Positions 27,241 through 37,414 are shown, counted from the stretch's first letter. The stretch: 64,000 nt of DNA from JBELHO01 sp042091375 (GCA_042091375.1 JBELHO010000012.1:17091-81090); one strand, 5' to 3'. The notes: a model not told the origin generated them from the letters alone. Translations and numbers: made by a program.

Positions 27241-29313
27241 TTACAAAGAATATTTTATATTGAAAGATACATAGTCTCGATCTTCCATTTTGTTAGTTGT
27301 ACCTACGCCATCAAAAAAGCCATTGTAGCTAATATCAGCAGACCACCTGCTTTGATAATCAAAAGTCACACCAGCAGAGATAGATTTGCGATCTTCAACG
27401 AACAAGAATAAAGGATCCGGGGTAATACCACTGACGTCGTGAGAGAAAATAATACGCGGTGACATATTGATGCCAGCAAAAATATTATTGTAATCCAGTT
27501 TAGTTACCAAGCGATAACCCCAAGCAAAATCATCTGGGAAAGGATTGGTTTCTACACCGTCTTGTATGGCCAATTCCAAACCTTCTTTACCTTCAATGCC
27601 GCCGTTTCTGGCAGTGCCTGGGCCGTTCAAACGCAATACGTCTTGCTCTGGCATGTCGCGAATGTCAATCCCGCCTACTTCTAACAACGTAGTGAACTGG
27701 CTAGCACCTAGAGTAGGTCCCCAAAACCTTGTTAAAGTCATTTGCGCTTGCAAAGTATCAGACAAGATATAACCATTTGCGCGTTCGCCTAAACCAAACA
27801 CCGGCATTTGCGAAACGCCATCTAAGTCAGGTCGAATACCAGCATTGGCTAACTGCTGCGGCATGGCTGCAAACAGCAATTCAACATCGTCAATTTGTAA
27901 AGGTTCGTCTTGGCGGTAGGTCACCTCACCAGAGATGGCGGTGCCAGCTGCAGTGGTATTGAAGCTCATCGCATACATTTTGATGTCTTCGACGTAGTCG
28001 AGTTCAACTCGCGAAAACGATTCTAGATTAGTGTAATTATCAAAGGTAATTTCATTGTTTAAAATAAAACTTAAATCAGATGAAGCTTTCGAAAAGTCAG
28101 CAGTAACACCTGAAAAAATAGGTCGACGACTGTGGTAATTGACGTGGTATAAACTGATCTCAGTTTCGTTAAACTCAGGCAGATACCAAGACAACCTCAA
28201 ACCGTATTGACCGCCATCTTCAGGATCTTTAGAGGCATCTTGTTCACGCAAGGTAAGTTTTACAGGATATGCATTGACATAATCAGCACCCGCTTGAGCT
28301 AGAACCGCATTGACCGCAGCTGCATCGGCACCTGCAGCTGCCATCTTGCCTAATGTATCCATTCTAAAATCGTTTAGGCTGGACAATAGAAAATCAATAT
28401 CCATGTCTGGGTTACCAGTGAAGCCCAGTTGTACGTTGTTTAAATAACCACCGTCACCGGCAAAATCATTGGTTGAAAAGTAACTGCCAGGTGCTGGTAA
28501 AACAGTATTTTCCCATTGGTATTGGTAAAACATTTCAACATTGAAATTTTCAGTGACGCCCAATGAAGCCCATACTGCGCCAAATGGAATAAAAGCTTCG
28601 GTCAGCTCCGCGCCTGGCGCACGCAAGCGAGCAATATCAACAGGATTGATTTCACTGATACCGTGTGAAATTAAGGTGCTTTCACCCCAACCAATAATTT
28701 GTTGACCAATGCGTAAAGAAAATGGCATTTCACCTAAGTCAAAATCACCGTAGAAATAGGCATCGAGTAGTCGTATGTCACGACATACTTGATCTTTAGC
28801 TTCATCGTCGCGGCAAGGATCACTTTGCACGCCTGATGTCGGGCTACTCCAAGGACGATCGCCATCCATCATCTCAAAGTCGTAAAAGTACATACCGCGA
28901 AGAAACACCCCGATGTTGTCGCGGCGAATATCTAATTCATGGGTACCTTTGAGTAGCGTGGAGAAAGCTTCTCCAGGATCGTAGTTCAGATTACCGAGAT
29001 CACCGTTGTTAGAGTATCCACCCGCGCCATTCCAAATGGTTTGATTAATTGGCATAGGGTTAATTGACGGATGATAAGTAGAAAAATCAAAGCCATTATT
29101 GATATTGTTTGATTTACCTACGTTGTCGTTCCAATTTCTGTCTTCAATGCGATAACTTGTACCGAGTGAAAAAGTTGAATCGAAGCGGATATTAAAATCA
29201 CCTAATTCAAAATTTGATGCAGCAACCTGATTGACACCAGACAACATTAGAGCACTTGTTATACCAACAACTAATGGTTTTTTATAAAACCTTTTGATTG
29301 GACTTTGTTTCAT
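27241..29313 (-). CDS. DUF1302 family outer-membrane beta-barrel protein
   Basis: A 690-residue protein with a signal peptide (about residues 1-32, ending near NQVAAS), many aromatic-rich alternating strands, and the QQIIGWGESTLISHGISEINPVD region shared by the DUF1302 family. It ends with a strand NIKYSL, close to the usual barrel end. DUF1302 proteins are predicted barrels and are commonly found with DUF1329, YCF48-like and MMPL genes. A trans-envelope route for a hydrophobic compound is inference. It heads this operon. Confidence 0.88.
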   Translation of the reverse strand: MKQSPIKRFYKKPLVVGITSALMLSGVNQVAASNFELGDFNIRFDSTFSLGTSYRIEDRNWNDNVGKSNNINNGFDFSTYHPSINPMPINQTIWNGAGGYSNNGDLGNLNYDPGEAFSTLLKGTHELDIRRDNIGVFLRGMYFYDFEMMDGDRPWSSPTSGVQSDPCRDDEAKDQVCRDIRLLDAYFYGDFDLGEMPFSLRIGQQIIGWGESTLISHGISEINPVDIARLRAPGAELTEAFIPFGAVWASLGVTENFNVEMFYQYQWENTVLPAPGSYFSTNDFAGDGGYLNNVQLGFTGNPDMDIDFLLSSLNDFRMDTLGKMAAAGADAAAVNAVLAQAGADYVNAYPVKLTLREQDASKDPEDGGQYGLRLSWYLPEFNETEISLYHVNYHSRRPIFSGVTADFSKASSDLSFILNNEITFDNYTNLESFSRVELDYVEDIKMYAMSFNTTAAGTAISGEVTYRQDEPLQIDDVELLFAAMPQQLANAGIRPDLDGVSQMPVFGLGERANGYILSDTLQAQMTLTRFWGPTLGASQFTTLLEVGGIDIRDMPEQDVLRLNGPGTARNGGIEGKEGLELAIQDGVETNPFPDDFAWGYRLVTKLDYNNIFAGINMSPRIIFSHDVSGITPDPLFLFVEDRKSISAGVTFDYQSRWSADISYNGFFDGVGTTNKMEDRDYVSFNIKYSL

Positions 29314-29649
29314 TATTCTCTCCCCAGACCCGAAACAGAGTATTCTTATTTTAGTTTGACCACGTAACTAGTATAGAGAAAAATTTACTAATTGGTGGGA
29401 TAAAACAATAATTGCATCATTTTATCGCCTAAGCAAGGGATAAAACCAACAGATAATAGTCTTTATTTTAACGACTTGCGTACAATATCGTGAGAAACAA
29501 AAAAGGCTGTTTAAAACACTTGTTTAAAACAGCCTTTTTTAAATAAACAATATTGCAACACTACACATATAACGGTATCAGCACCAAGTTAAAAACAAAC
29601 ACTAAATATTGCTTAATGGTCAGACCACTGTTTAAAGCATTAACTCTAA
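29314..29649. other. Intergenic stretch DUF1302 gene to DUF2835 gene
   Basis: These 336 bases contain the terminator of the pepN-DUF2835 operon and should contain the DUF1302 promoter. A GGAG-like ribosome site (minus strand GGGGAGAG) precedes the DUF1302 ATG. Nothing else was recognised. Confidence 0.5.
29499..29540. terminator. Strong bidirectional-looking terminator after pepN-DUF2835
   Basis: AAAAAAGGCTGTTT (29499-29512) and its exact complement AAACAGCCTTTTTT (29527-29540) form a 14-base stem with a 14-base loop. T-tracts are available on both strands. On the minus strand it lies about 110 bases past the DUF2835 stop. Confidence 0.85.
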
Positions 29650-29865
29650 TTAAGTTAATTTAGTTAAAGAAACAAACTTATTATTTTTAGTTTGCAAACA
29701 AAACGAGCCACTTACCCCTGAAGATTGTATATATTTTCGCAGGTGCATTGCCGGAAATTGTATCCGTTTACCGGTAGTGCAAGTGACAACAATTGCTTGT
29801 ATTTTACCTTCGTAATAAGGCTTAAATTGCTCTGCAGACATACTAATAGAAAAATAATACTGCAT
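29650..29865 (-). CDS. DUF2835 family small protein
   Basis: A 71-residue protein that matches the DUF2835 family: the N-terminal QYYFSISMS strand, FKPYYEGKIQAIVVTC, RIQFPAMHLRKYI, and a final KFVSLTKL strand. The family has no known role. Its ATG shares one base with the pepN stop (TAATG), so it is translationally coupled to pepN. Length is typical. Confidence 0.85.
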   Translation of the reverse strand: MQYYFSISMSAEQFKPYYEGKIQAIVVTCTTGKRIQFPAMHLRKYIQSSGVSGSFCLQTKNNKFVSLTKLT

Positions 29866-32459
29866 TATTGGCTCACTTCCCCCAGTGCAGCATCGAGTTT
29901 TTCTTTTAAATCTTTAGATAAATTAGCGAGGGATGATAGCTGTTTAAGCTCGGTTTTAATCAAATCCTGTCTTTGCAAATCGACACGGTCAAACTGGATT
30001 AAAGGGGTCAATAAACGAGAAGCAATTTGTGGGTTAATATCGTTGAGTAATGCGATGTTCTTCGCCAAAAAGCGATAACCTCGTCCGGAAATACAATGAA
30101 AGTATTTAGGATTAGCCTGAGCAAATGTAGCAATAAGTGATCTAGCTCGGTTGGGGTTTTTTAAAGTAAACGCGGGATGCTGCTCTAAATTAGCTAAGCG
30201 TTCAAAAACATCGTCTCCTTGATAGCAAGCTTGCACTGCAAACCATTTATCCATGACTAGCGTTGTCTCCTGCCATTTAGCTTCAAAATCTTTCATTAAT
30301 TGATCAAAACTGGCAATAGCCTGTTTACTGGCACAGTTCAACGCAGCAAGGGTATCGGTCATATTATCTGCGGTTTTGTACTGCTCGGTAATTAGCAGTT
30401 GCTGATCGTCGATAGCAGCTAAATACGATAAGCAAATATTTTTTAATGCCCGCTGGGCAATTGCTCTGCGATCATTTTTATAGCTACTGGTCAAAGTGCT
30501 TTGGTAGACCGCCAGTAAATCGTCTTTTAGTCCATTGGCAATGAATTGTTTAAGTTGAGTTAACGCATTAACTAAGGCAATAGGATCAGTTGGTTGGTAT
30601 TTATTGATCAAATCATCAAAACTAGGCAGAGCCAGTTGTTCAGCGATCAGGGCACGATCGCCATCTGCTAATAATAACTGACGAAATACGGCAATTAATC
30701 GCGTCGGTAATATATATGAACTGTCGTTGAGAAGCGCTTCTATATAGTGACTAAACAACCTTTGCCCAGCATCCCATCGATTAAATTCGTCGGAGGCCGA
30801 TACCATGAGCAATTCTAGTTCATTGACATCTTGATGATGTTGCAGTTTAACCGGCGCCGAGAAGTCACACAGAGCGGCTACAACTGGTTTTTGTGGTTGC
30901 TCATTAAAAGTCCATGATTGTGTCGATGCGGTTAACTCCAATAGGTGCTGTTGTCTGTGGTTGTCAGCGCACAGTTCAATGCGAATAGGAATGTGTAAAT
31001 TGTCTTTTTGTTTTTGATTATCTGTTAAGTGATTAATTTGAGTTATTGTTAAGGTAAACTCGTTAGTTTGTTCATTAAACGCTTCTTCAATGACCAATTC
31101 AGGCGTACCTGATTGGCTATACCAAAGCTTAAACTGAGTGAGATCAACAGCAGAGGCATCGGACATAGCATCGATAAAGTCATCACAAGTGACGGCCATA
31201 CCATCAAAACGTTGAAAATATAAATCCATTCCCTGACGAAATTTATCCTTACCTAACAAGGTATGTAACATGCGGATCACCTCTGCGCCCTTTTCATAAA
31301 CAGTCAAAGTGTAAAAATTATTCATTTCAACCACTTTTTCCGGTCTGATCGGGTGCGACATTGGCCCTGCATCTTCGGCGAACTGATGCGAGCGAAGTAA
31401 TTCAACATTTTTGATACGGGTAACTGCTGCCGAGTGCATATCGGCACTGAATTGTTGATCGCGAAAAACAGTCAGTCCTTCTTTGAGACTTAATTGAAAC
31501 CAATCGCGGCAAGTCACCCTGTTACCAGTCCAGTTGTGAAAATACTCGTGGGCTATTACCGCTTCTATATTGAAATAATCGGCATCTGTTGCGCTGGCTT
31601 GATCTGCCAACACGAATTTACTGTTAAAAACATTGAGGCCCTTGTTTTCCATTGCTCCCATATTAAAAAAATCAACCGCGACTATCATATAAATATCGAG
31701 GTCGTAAGCCAGACCAAAGGTTTGTTCGTCCCAAGCCATTGACTTTTTCAAAGAGGCCATGGCATGGTGCGCTTTCTCGACATTACCTTTGTCGACAAAA
31801 ATTTCTAAGACAACATTGTTATCATCGACAGTGCGGTAATGATCAGTTAACAGATCAAAATCACCAGCCACTAAAGCAAATAAATAACAGGGTTTGGGAA
31901 AGGGATCATGCCACTTGACAAAGTGCTTGCCATTGTCTAATTGACCTTGGTCAATTTTATTGCCATTAGACAATAAGTAGGGGTAAGACTTTTGCTCAGC
32001 TATAATAGTTGTGGTGAACGTAGCCATCACATCGGGTCTATCTAGGTAGTAACTGATCCGGCGAAAACCTTCCGCTTCGCATTGCGTGCAAAAAGCACCA
32101 CCCGATTTAAACAGTCCTTCCAGTGAGCTATTATCAATGGGGTTTATTACGGTAACGACGGTTAAAGTAAAACTGCTTAGTTCAGTTGCTAAACGCAATG
32201 ATTGCTGGTCGACTTGGTAGTCAGATGCACTGAGTAATTTGTCATTGAGTAATATGGCTTTTAATTGCAGCTGCTCACCGTCTAAATGAAGGGTTGCAAC
32301 CACTTGCTGATCTGCACTAGCCGAGGCTGCCCTGTTTATCGACATCACGTTGGTCACTGTGGTTTGGCTTTCATGCAATTCGAATGTTAAGTTGGTTGAC
32401 TCAATACTAAATTCACTTGGCCGATAGTCAGCCAATACTCTACTAGCAAATTCTGACAT
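29865..32459 (-). CDS. pepN: Aminopeptidase N (M1 family)
   Basis: An 864-residue cytoplasmic zinc aminopeptidase that trims N-terminal residues from peptides. The substrate-amine motif GAMENKGLN and the zinc site HEYFHNWTGNRVTCRD (HExxH, then the third ligand in LKEGLTVFRD) are intact. The C-terminal helical domain characteristic of the E. coli type is present. Length is near E. coli PepN (870). It is followed directly by the DUF2835 gene. Confidence 0.97.
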   Translation of the reverse strand: MSEFASRVLADYRPSEFSIESTNLTFELHESQTTVTNVMSINRAASASADQQVVATLHLDGEQLQLKAILLNDKLLSASDYQVDQQSLRLATELSSFTLTVVTVINPIDNSSLEGLFKSGGAFCTQCEAEGFRRISYYLDRPDVMATFTTTIIAEQKSYPYLLSNGNKIDQGQLDNGKHFVKWHDPFPKPCYLFALVAGDFDLLTDHYRTVDDNNVVLEIFVDKGNVEKAHHAMASLKKSMAWDEQTFGLAYDLDIYMIVAVDFFNMGAMENKGLNVFNSKFVLADQASATDADYFNIEAVIAHEYFHNWTGNRVTCRDWFQLSLKEGLTVFRDQQFSADMHSAAVTRIKNVELLRSHQFAEDAGPMSHPIRPEKVVEMNNFYTLTVYEKGAEVIRMLHTLLGKDKFRQGMDLYFQRFDGMAVTCDDFIDAMSDASAVDLTQFKLWYSQSGTPELVIEEAFNEQTNEFTLTITQINHLTDNQKQKDNLHIPIRIELCADNHRQQHLLELTASTQSWTFNEQPQKPVVAALCDFSAPVKLQHHQDVNELELLMVSASDEFNRWDAGQRLFSHYIEALLNDSSYILPTRLIAVFRQLLLADGDRALIAEQLALPSFDDLINKYQPTDPIALVNALTQLKQFIANGLKDDLLAVYQSTLTSSYKNDRRAIAQRALKNICLSYLAAIDDQQLLITEQYKTADNMTDTLAALNCASKQAIASFDQLMKDFEAKWQETTLVMDKWFAVQACYQGDDVFERLANLEQHPAFTLKNPNRARSLIATFAQANPKYFHCISGRGYRFLAKNIALLNDINPQIASRLLTPLIQFDRVDLQRQDLIKTELKQLSSLANLSKDLKEKLDAALGEVSQ

Positions 32460-32513
32460 CTAAACAATCCTCTTCTCTTTAATTTCTTCTAGTTTAATGA
32501 CGTTGTAAATAAT

Positions 32514-32538
32514 AAAAACCTGTGCATGACAGGCTTTC
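32514..32538 (-). terminator. Probable terminator of nhaC
   Basis: On the minus strand CCTGT pairs with ACAGG around a 5-base loop and is followed by TTTTTATT. The stem is short, so strength is moderate. It lies about 40 bases after the nhaC stop. Confidence 0.6.
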
Positions 32539-32578
32539 ATTATAAAATGTGTAGATTTCCAGTAAAGATTAACTGAGT

Positions 32579-34039
32579 TTAATTTTCACTGGACGCCGCT
32601 TTAATTTTAAAACCCAGGTAGGCGTATACAATGGCTAAAATGGGATTAAAAAGATTGAAAAAGCAATACAATATATAATCATAGGAAGTCAGAGCCAAGG
32701 CACCGAACATAAAAGCACCACAGGTATTCCAAGGAATGAGTGGCGAGGTAATGGTACCTGAGTCTTCCAATGTCCGACTTAACACCACGGGAGCTAAATT
32801 GCGGCGTTTGTATTCTTCTTTGTACATTCGCCCCGGCATGACGATGGCCATGTATTGATCTGCGGTTATCAAATTAGTGCCAATGCAAGTCGCTACAGTA
32901 CTGGTAATCAAACTACCTGTTGATTTAGCCGCAGACAGTATACCCTCAACAAACTTCCTCAACATGCCTAAATGTTCTAAAACCGCACCAAAGCTCAATG
33001 CGCACATCACTAACCAAATCGTATTTAACATACTAGACATCCCCCCTCGACTTAGCAGGTCATCAATGCCAGCATTACCTGTTTTGACAACAACCCCATT
33101 AAAAAATGCGGTCCAAACTACGGTAATATAAGCTTTTATTCCAGTTGCGCCGTCATCGGCAATAGACATAATCAAATCTTGTTGAAATATAACCGCCCAA
33201 ACAGCACCAATCATTGCCCCGATAGCGACAGCGGGAAACGCTGGCATTTTCTTGTAGGCCAAGGCAAGTAAAATTAGCAATGGGATCAAGTTCAATACAG
33301 AAATATGATAAGTGGCTTCTAATGTACTACTAAGTACAGCAATACTCTCATCGGCACTGCTCACTTGGCTTGATGAATGATCAAAGCCAATAATTAAAAA
33401 CAGGATCAAGGCCATTGATATAGAAGGTATGGTAGTCCAAAGCATGTAGCGAATATGCGAGAATAATTCACTGCCTGCAACTGCAGGTGCTAGGTTAGTG
33501 GTTTCTGATAACGGTGATAATTTGTCACCAAAATAGGCACCCGATATAACGGCACCAGCAGTAACCGATGTAGACATCTCGAAGCCATTAGCTATACCAA
33601 TAAAAGCAACACCAACCGTTGCTGCTGTAGTCCAAGAACTACCAATACTCATGGCAACAATACCACACACTAAACAACAAGCAGCATAAAACCAACTGGG
33701 ATCTATGATTTGTAAACCGTAAAATATCATCGTAGGTACTGTGCCTGATAACAGCCAAGTACCGATCAAAGCGCCAACAGTGAGCAAGATCAAAATGGCA
33801 CCCAAGGAGATAGAAATACCATTAACTATAGCTGATTCAATTGTTTGCCAGCGATAGCCATTTTTAAGGCCAATAACAATGGCAATAGCCATGGCAAACA
33901 ATAATGCAATTTGATTGGGGCCGTAAGAAGAGTCATCTGCAAAAAATATGACGGATGCAGAGAGCATAACAACAAGGGCAAAGAGAGGAATAAGCGCATC
34001 GAGAAAACTAGGCACTTTAGGTGTATTGTGTTCTGACAT
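32579..34039 (-). CDS. nhaC: Na+/H+ antiporter NhaC family
   Basis: A 486-residue inner-membrane protein with about 11-12 hydrophobic segments. It matches NhaC antiporters in SIGSSWTTAATVGVAF, GAVISGAYFGDKLSPLSETTNLAP, and the late GTNLITADQYMAIVMPGRMY and SRTLEDSGTITSPLIPWNTCG segments. These proteins expel sodium in exchange for protons; some relatives exchange malate and lactate, so the exact ions are not certain. Transcribed alone. Confidence 0.9.
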   Translation of the reverse strand: MSEHNTPKVPSFLDALIPLFALVVMLSASVIFFADDSSYGPNQIALLFAMAIAIVIGLKNGYRWQTIESAIVNGISISLGAILILLTVGALIGTWLLSGTVPTMIFYGLQIIDPSWFYAACCLVCGIVAMSIGSSWTTAATVGVAFIGIANGFEMSTSVTAGAVISGAYFGDKLSPLSETTNLAPAVAGSELFSHIRYMLWTTIPSISMALILFLIIGFDHSSSQVSSADESIAVLSSTLEATYHISVLNLIPLLILLALAYKKMPAFPAVAIGAMIGAVWAVIFQQDLIMSIADDGATGIKAYITVVWTAFFNGVVVKTGNAGIDDLLSRGGMSSMLNTIWLVMCALSFGAVLEHLGMLRKFVEGILSAAKSTGSLITSTVATCIGTNLITADQYMAIVMPGRMYKEEYKRRNLAPVVLSRTLEDSGTITSPLIPWNTCGAFMFGALALTSYDYILYCFFNLFNPILAIVYAYLGFKIKAASSEN

Positions 34040-34194
34040 AAATAGGTATTACCTTTGTAATGGGGGTTATTGTTGTAACCTTTATTATTGTTAGGGTGTT
34101 AACATGCCTTGACTTGGCATGCCTTGCAAGTAATTTATTTCATTGACGTTGCGATCCAATCTCCTCATACAACACAACCAGCACTAATTTTTGT

Positions 34195-34223
34195 TAAAAA
34201 AAAACCGCTTGGCTCAGCGGTTT
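34195..34223 (-). terminator. Rho-independent terminator of prc
   Basis: On the minus strand AAACCGCT pairs with AGCGGTTT around a short loop, followed by nine T. It lies about 75 bases after the prc stop. Confidence 0.9.
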
Positions 34224-34295
34224 AATTATTTTTACGGATAATGACAGTAAACCAGTGTTACCTTAGTTTTAGTTATCGTTAAGTATTCAGTGGAT

Positions 34296-36350
34296 TTAAT
34301 GCTTAACTAGCTTATTTAATGACACGAGATCAAAGGTGATCTGCGCTGTTTCATCCAAAAAAGGGTCAATGTCAGTCAATTCATCCGGTACATCATCTAA
34401 GCTAGTCACTTTTTCTTTGCCTAAACTAACTAAGCGTTCATTGCTGCGCTGAAGTCTGTCGGTCTTGCGTTGATCTCGTTTGGCCTTGCGTTCCTTCAAA
34501 TTTAATGAAATATATTTCTCAGCTTTTTCGGCTTTATACTTTTCAATATCATCCAATAAATAATTAAATTCTTGGTTGTCTTTGATCCTTTGTTGGTGAA
34601 GTGAGCTTAAATAGGCAAGATCGGCATCAAGGCTAGCAACCCTTTTATAACGTGCTTTTGGCACTTGGTCCCAAGGTAATGCATTTTCTTCTTTACTTTC
34701 ACCCCACTCTTCTGGGTCAATAGGTGAAGGGAAGGAAATATCAGGCATCACCCCGCGATGTTGGGTACTACCTCCGTTGATGCGATAGAACTTTGCAATA
34801 GTGTATTGAATACTGCCAAAGGGGTTGTCGTAGAGATCATAAACACGTCCCAAAGGTCGGTGTTGCTGAACTGTACCTTTACCAAAAGTGTGTTCGCCAA
34901 CAATAACCGCGCGTTGATAATCTTGCATCGCCGCTGAAAAGATTTCAGACGCAGATGCGCTGAACCTGTCCACCATAACAGTCAATGGTCCGTCGTAATA
35001 AGAAATACCGTCAGTGTCTTCATTGACTTGAATTCGATTAGCGCCATCACGCACTAATACCACAGGTCCCCTGTCTATAAACAAACCTGTCAATAAAGTC
35101 GCTTCGCGCAAAGACCCACCGCCATTGCCGCGCAAATCGACAATAATGCCTTCAACATTTTCGGCTTTTAGCTTTGCTAGTTCTTTTTTTACATCGCGAG
35201 ATAAATCATTATAAAAACTTGGAATAGTAATAACACCCAACTTTTTACTGTCTTCATCTCCTGCTTTTTCAAAATACACTTCCGATTTAGCGGCCCGATC
35301 TTCAAGGATAATCTTATCTCTTATCATAGTGACCACTGTAATATCAGCGTCATCAGTCGACGATTCAGATAAGACTTGTAAACGAACTTTACTGCCTTTG
35401 GGTCCTTTGATTAAATCAACCACGTCATCTAAACGCCAGCCGACAACGTCTTCAAACTTTTTATCTCCTTGTGATACCCCTACGATACGATCCTTGGGTT
35501 TTAAGAGTTTGGATTTATCTGCGGGACCACCAGCGACGATACTCATGATTGTGGTGTAGTCTTCCTCGGCTCTGAGCACCGCACCTATGCCCTCTAACGA
35601 CAAGTTCATATCCATTTGAAAACGTTCAGCATTTCTCGGTGATAAATAAGAGGTATGGGGTTCAACAACTCGCGCAAAGCTATTCATCACTATCTGAAAT
35701 ACGTCTTCACTTTCATTTTGCTGCAAGCGTTTAATCGCATAATTATAGCGTTTAGTCAGTACTTCTTGAACCTTTGGCCACTCTTTACCAGCTAGAATTA
35801 AATTTAACGCATCATACTTAACTTTCATCCGCCATAAGGCATCCAGTTCAGCAGTGTTTTTTGCCCAATCAGCCTCTTCTCTATCAAAAAAATACGCTTC
35901 TTTCAAAGTAAAGTCAAAAGGCACATCGAGTAGGGTTAACGCATAGTTATATCGCTCTAGACGGCGTTTTAAATTCAGATTATACATATCGTAGGCAATA
36001 TCTAATTTGCCTCGAGCAATAACCGTATCAAAATCTAGGGCATATTTTTCAAAACCTTTAATATCTTCGGCTAAGAAAATGTTGCGGTTGTAGTCGAGTT
36101 GCTTGATATAACGCGCAAATATTTGTTCAGATAGGGAGTCATTCATCTGAATTTTTTTGTAATGTGCTCGGGTAAATTGCGCGGTAATACGTTTACTTGC
36201 GGTGACATGCTGGCTTTCGGGTTTGAGAATAACCGGTGATGCAAGATCGGTTTTAACATCAGCTTTAACATCAGCTTGTACATTAGCTGTGGTTTGAAAA
36301 CACATTAATGAAAAAGATAAGGCGATTGCGATATGACAATTTTTTTGCAT
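34296..36350 (-). CDS. prc: Carboxy-terminal processing protease Prc (Tsp)
   Basis: A 684-residue periplasmic S41 protease that degrades proteins with nonpolar C-termini and trims envelope proteins. It has a signal peptide, an N-terminal helical domain, a PDZ domain (about 235-320, with LEGIGAVLR), the S41 core IVDLRGNGGGSL, and the Ser/Lys dyad in VDRFSASASEIF (serine near 465) and HTFGKGTVQQ (lysine near 490). A long basic C-terminal domain follows. It lies 16 bases after proQ, the same order as in E. coli. Confidence 0.96.
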   Translation of the reverse strand: MQKNCHIAIALSFSLMCFQTTANVQADVKADVKTDLASPVILKPESQHVTASKRITAQFTRAHYKKIQMNDSLSEQIFARYIKQLDYNRNIFLAEDIKGFEKYALDFDTVIARGKLDIAYDMYNLNLKRRLERYNYALTLLDVPFDFTLKEAYFFDREEADWAKNTAELDALWRMKVKYDALNLILAGKEWPKVQEVLTKRYNYAIKRLQQNESEDVFQIVMNSFARVVEPHTSYLSPRNAERFQMDMNLSLEGIGAVLRAEEDYTTIMSIVAGGPADKSKLLKPKDRIVGVSQGDKKFEDVVGWRLDDVVDLIKGPKGSKVRLQVLSESSTDDADITVVTMIRDKIILEDRAAKSEVYFEKAGDEDSKKLGVITIPSFYNDLSRDVKKELAKLKAENVEGIIVDLRGNGGGSLREATLLTGLFIDRGPVVLVRDGANRIQVNEDTDGISYYDGPLTVMVDRFSASASEIFSAAMQDYQRAVIVGEHTFGKGTVQQHRPLGRVYDLYDNPFGSIQYTIAKFYRINGGSTQHRGVMPDISFPSPIDPEEWGESKEENALPWDQVPKARYKRVASLDADLAYLSSLHQQRIKDNQEFNYLLDDIEKYKAEKAEKYISLNLKERKAKRDQRKTDRLQRSNERLVSLGKEKVTSLDDVPDELTDIDPFLDETAQITFDLVSLNKLVKH

Positions 36351-36366
36351 GCCGGCTACTCCAAGA

Positions 36367-37113
36367 TTATTGCGTAAAAATATGACTTACTTGTGTTTTA
36401 ATTACCATTCCACTGGAAAGTTGTACACTGATGTCATTGCCTGAAACTTCAGTAATAATCGCTTCCATAGGTGAGTTGCCCAATTTTACCTTGACCGCTT
36501 TACCCACTGCAACATTACTTGACTCTACAGGTATAAGTTTAGCTTCTACTTTCGATTCTGCACGTTTTGTCGACTTAATGCCTTTATATTTTTGTTTTTC
36601 TGATGGCTTATGGGTTTGTTGTTTTCCCGCTAAAGCTTTGCTTTTAACTGCTCCTTTACCCTTTGATTGCTTATTTCCTGCATTAGGTTTTTGGTTTGCT
36701 GTCGCTTTGGGGTGTTTTTTAGCGTAGTTTTCTTGGCTTTCTTTAAGTATTTTTGCTGCATAGTCAGCTTGTTCTTGATCGACTTCACTGGCGTTTTTAC
36801 CATCGATATCTACGCGAAAACTATTCAGTTTTACCGCTTTGAGGTAACGCCAACTGCTGGTGTAATGACGAAGCGCTTGACGCAAACGCGTCTTACTGAC
36901 AGTTTGATCATCAGATAATTTATCCGCTAACTCTTGAAAAATACCTACTTTTAGTGGTTTAGCAGGGCCTTGAACTGAGAAGCAAGCCGGAAATTTCTCT
37001 GCTAAATAAGCAATAATTTCTTTGGTACTGGTTCTTTTACTCGCAACATCTGCAGGTGCTTCACTTTCGGTGTTAACATCTGGTTTTACTGCGGTTGGTG
37101 TTTTAGTTTCCAT
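36367..37113 (-). CDS. proQ: RNA chaperone ProQ
   Basis: A 248-residue ProQ/FinO RNA-binding protein that stabilises sRNAs and mRNA 3' ends. The FinO domain spans about residues 28-140 (EIIAYLAEKFPACF, KPLKVGIFQELADKL, RLRQALRHYTSSWRYLKAV). A lysine-rich linker follows, then a C-terminal Tudor-like domain (VGKAVKVKLGNSPMEA). In E. coli ProQ also affects the transporter ProP. It is upstream of prc in one operon. Confidence 0.96.
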   Translation of the reverse strand: METKTPTAVKPDVNTESEAPADVASKRTSTKEIIAYLAEKFPACFSVQGPAKPLKVGIFQELADKLSDDQTVSKTRLRQALRHYTSSWRYLKAVKLNSFRVDIDGKNASEVDQEQADYAAKILKESQENYAKKHPKATANQKPNAGNKQSKGKGAVKSKALAGKQQTHKPSEKQKYKGIKSTKRAESKVEAKLIPVESSNVAVGKAVKVKLGNSPMEAIITEVSGNDISVQLSSGMVIKTQVSHIFTQ

Positions 37114-37132
37114 ATATGCACTTTTAATCTGT

Positions 37133-37414
37133 TTATTCTGTTAAATATTGGTCGCGATTATCAAGTAGGTTTTTACACCAAGTGTAGATATCATCACTTT
37201 CCAACTCAGGCAAGACATCTTGCCCAATCCAATGTTCCCAAACCAAGGTCAATAGTTTAATTAATACCTCAGGTTCGATGTCTTCTTCCGCCATATCATA
37301 AAGGCTATGATAAAGTTCGTTTAATTTTTCGGTAACCAGTTCTTCTTGACCTTCCCAATCGCCAACCATACTTTGATCAACAAGATGATCGTGGATAATG
37401 ACAAATTCTTTCAT
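37133..37414 (-). CDS. Small acidic conserved-looking protein, function unknown
   Basis: A 93-residue, strongly acidic protein with no signal peptide or membrane segment. It is mostly predicted helical, with two tryptophans in LVWEHWIGQD and a lone cysteine in TWCKNLL. I do not recognise a family. It begins directly after the msrC stop codon and ends 19 bases before proQ, so it is very likely part of an msrC-unknown-proQ-prc operon. An adaptor or RNA-related role near ProQ would only be a guess. Confidence 0.75.
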   Translation of the reverse strand: MKEFVIIHDHLVDQSMVGDWEGQEELVTEKLNELYHSLYDMAEEDIEPEVLIKLLTLVWEHWIGQDVLPELESDDIYTWCKNLLDNRDQYLTE

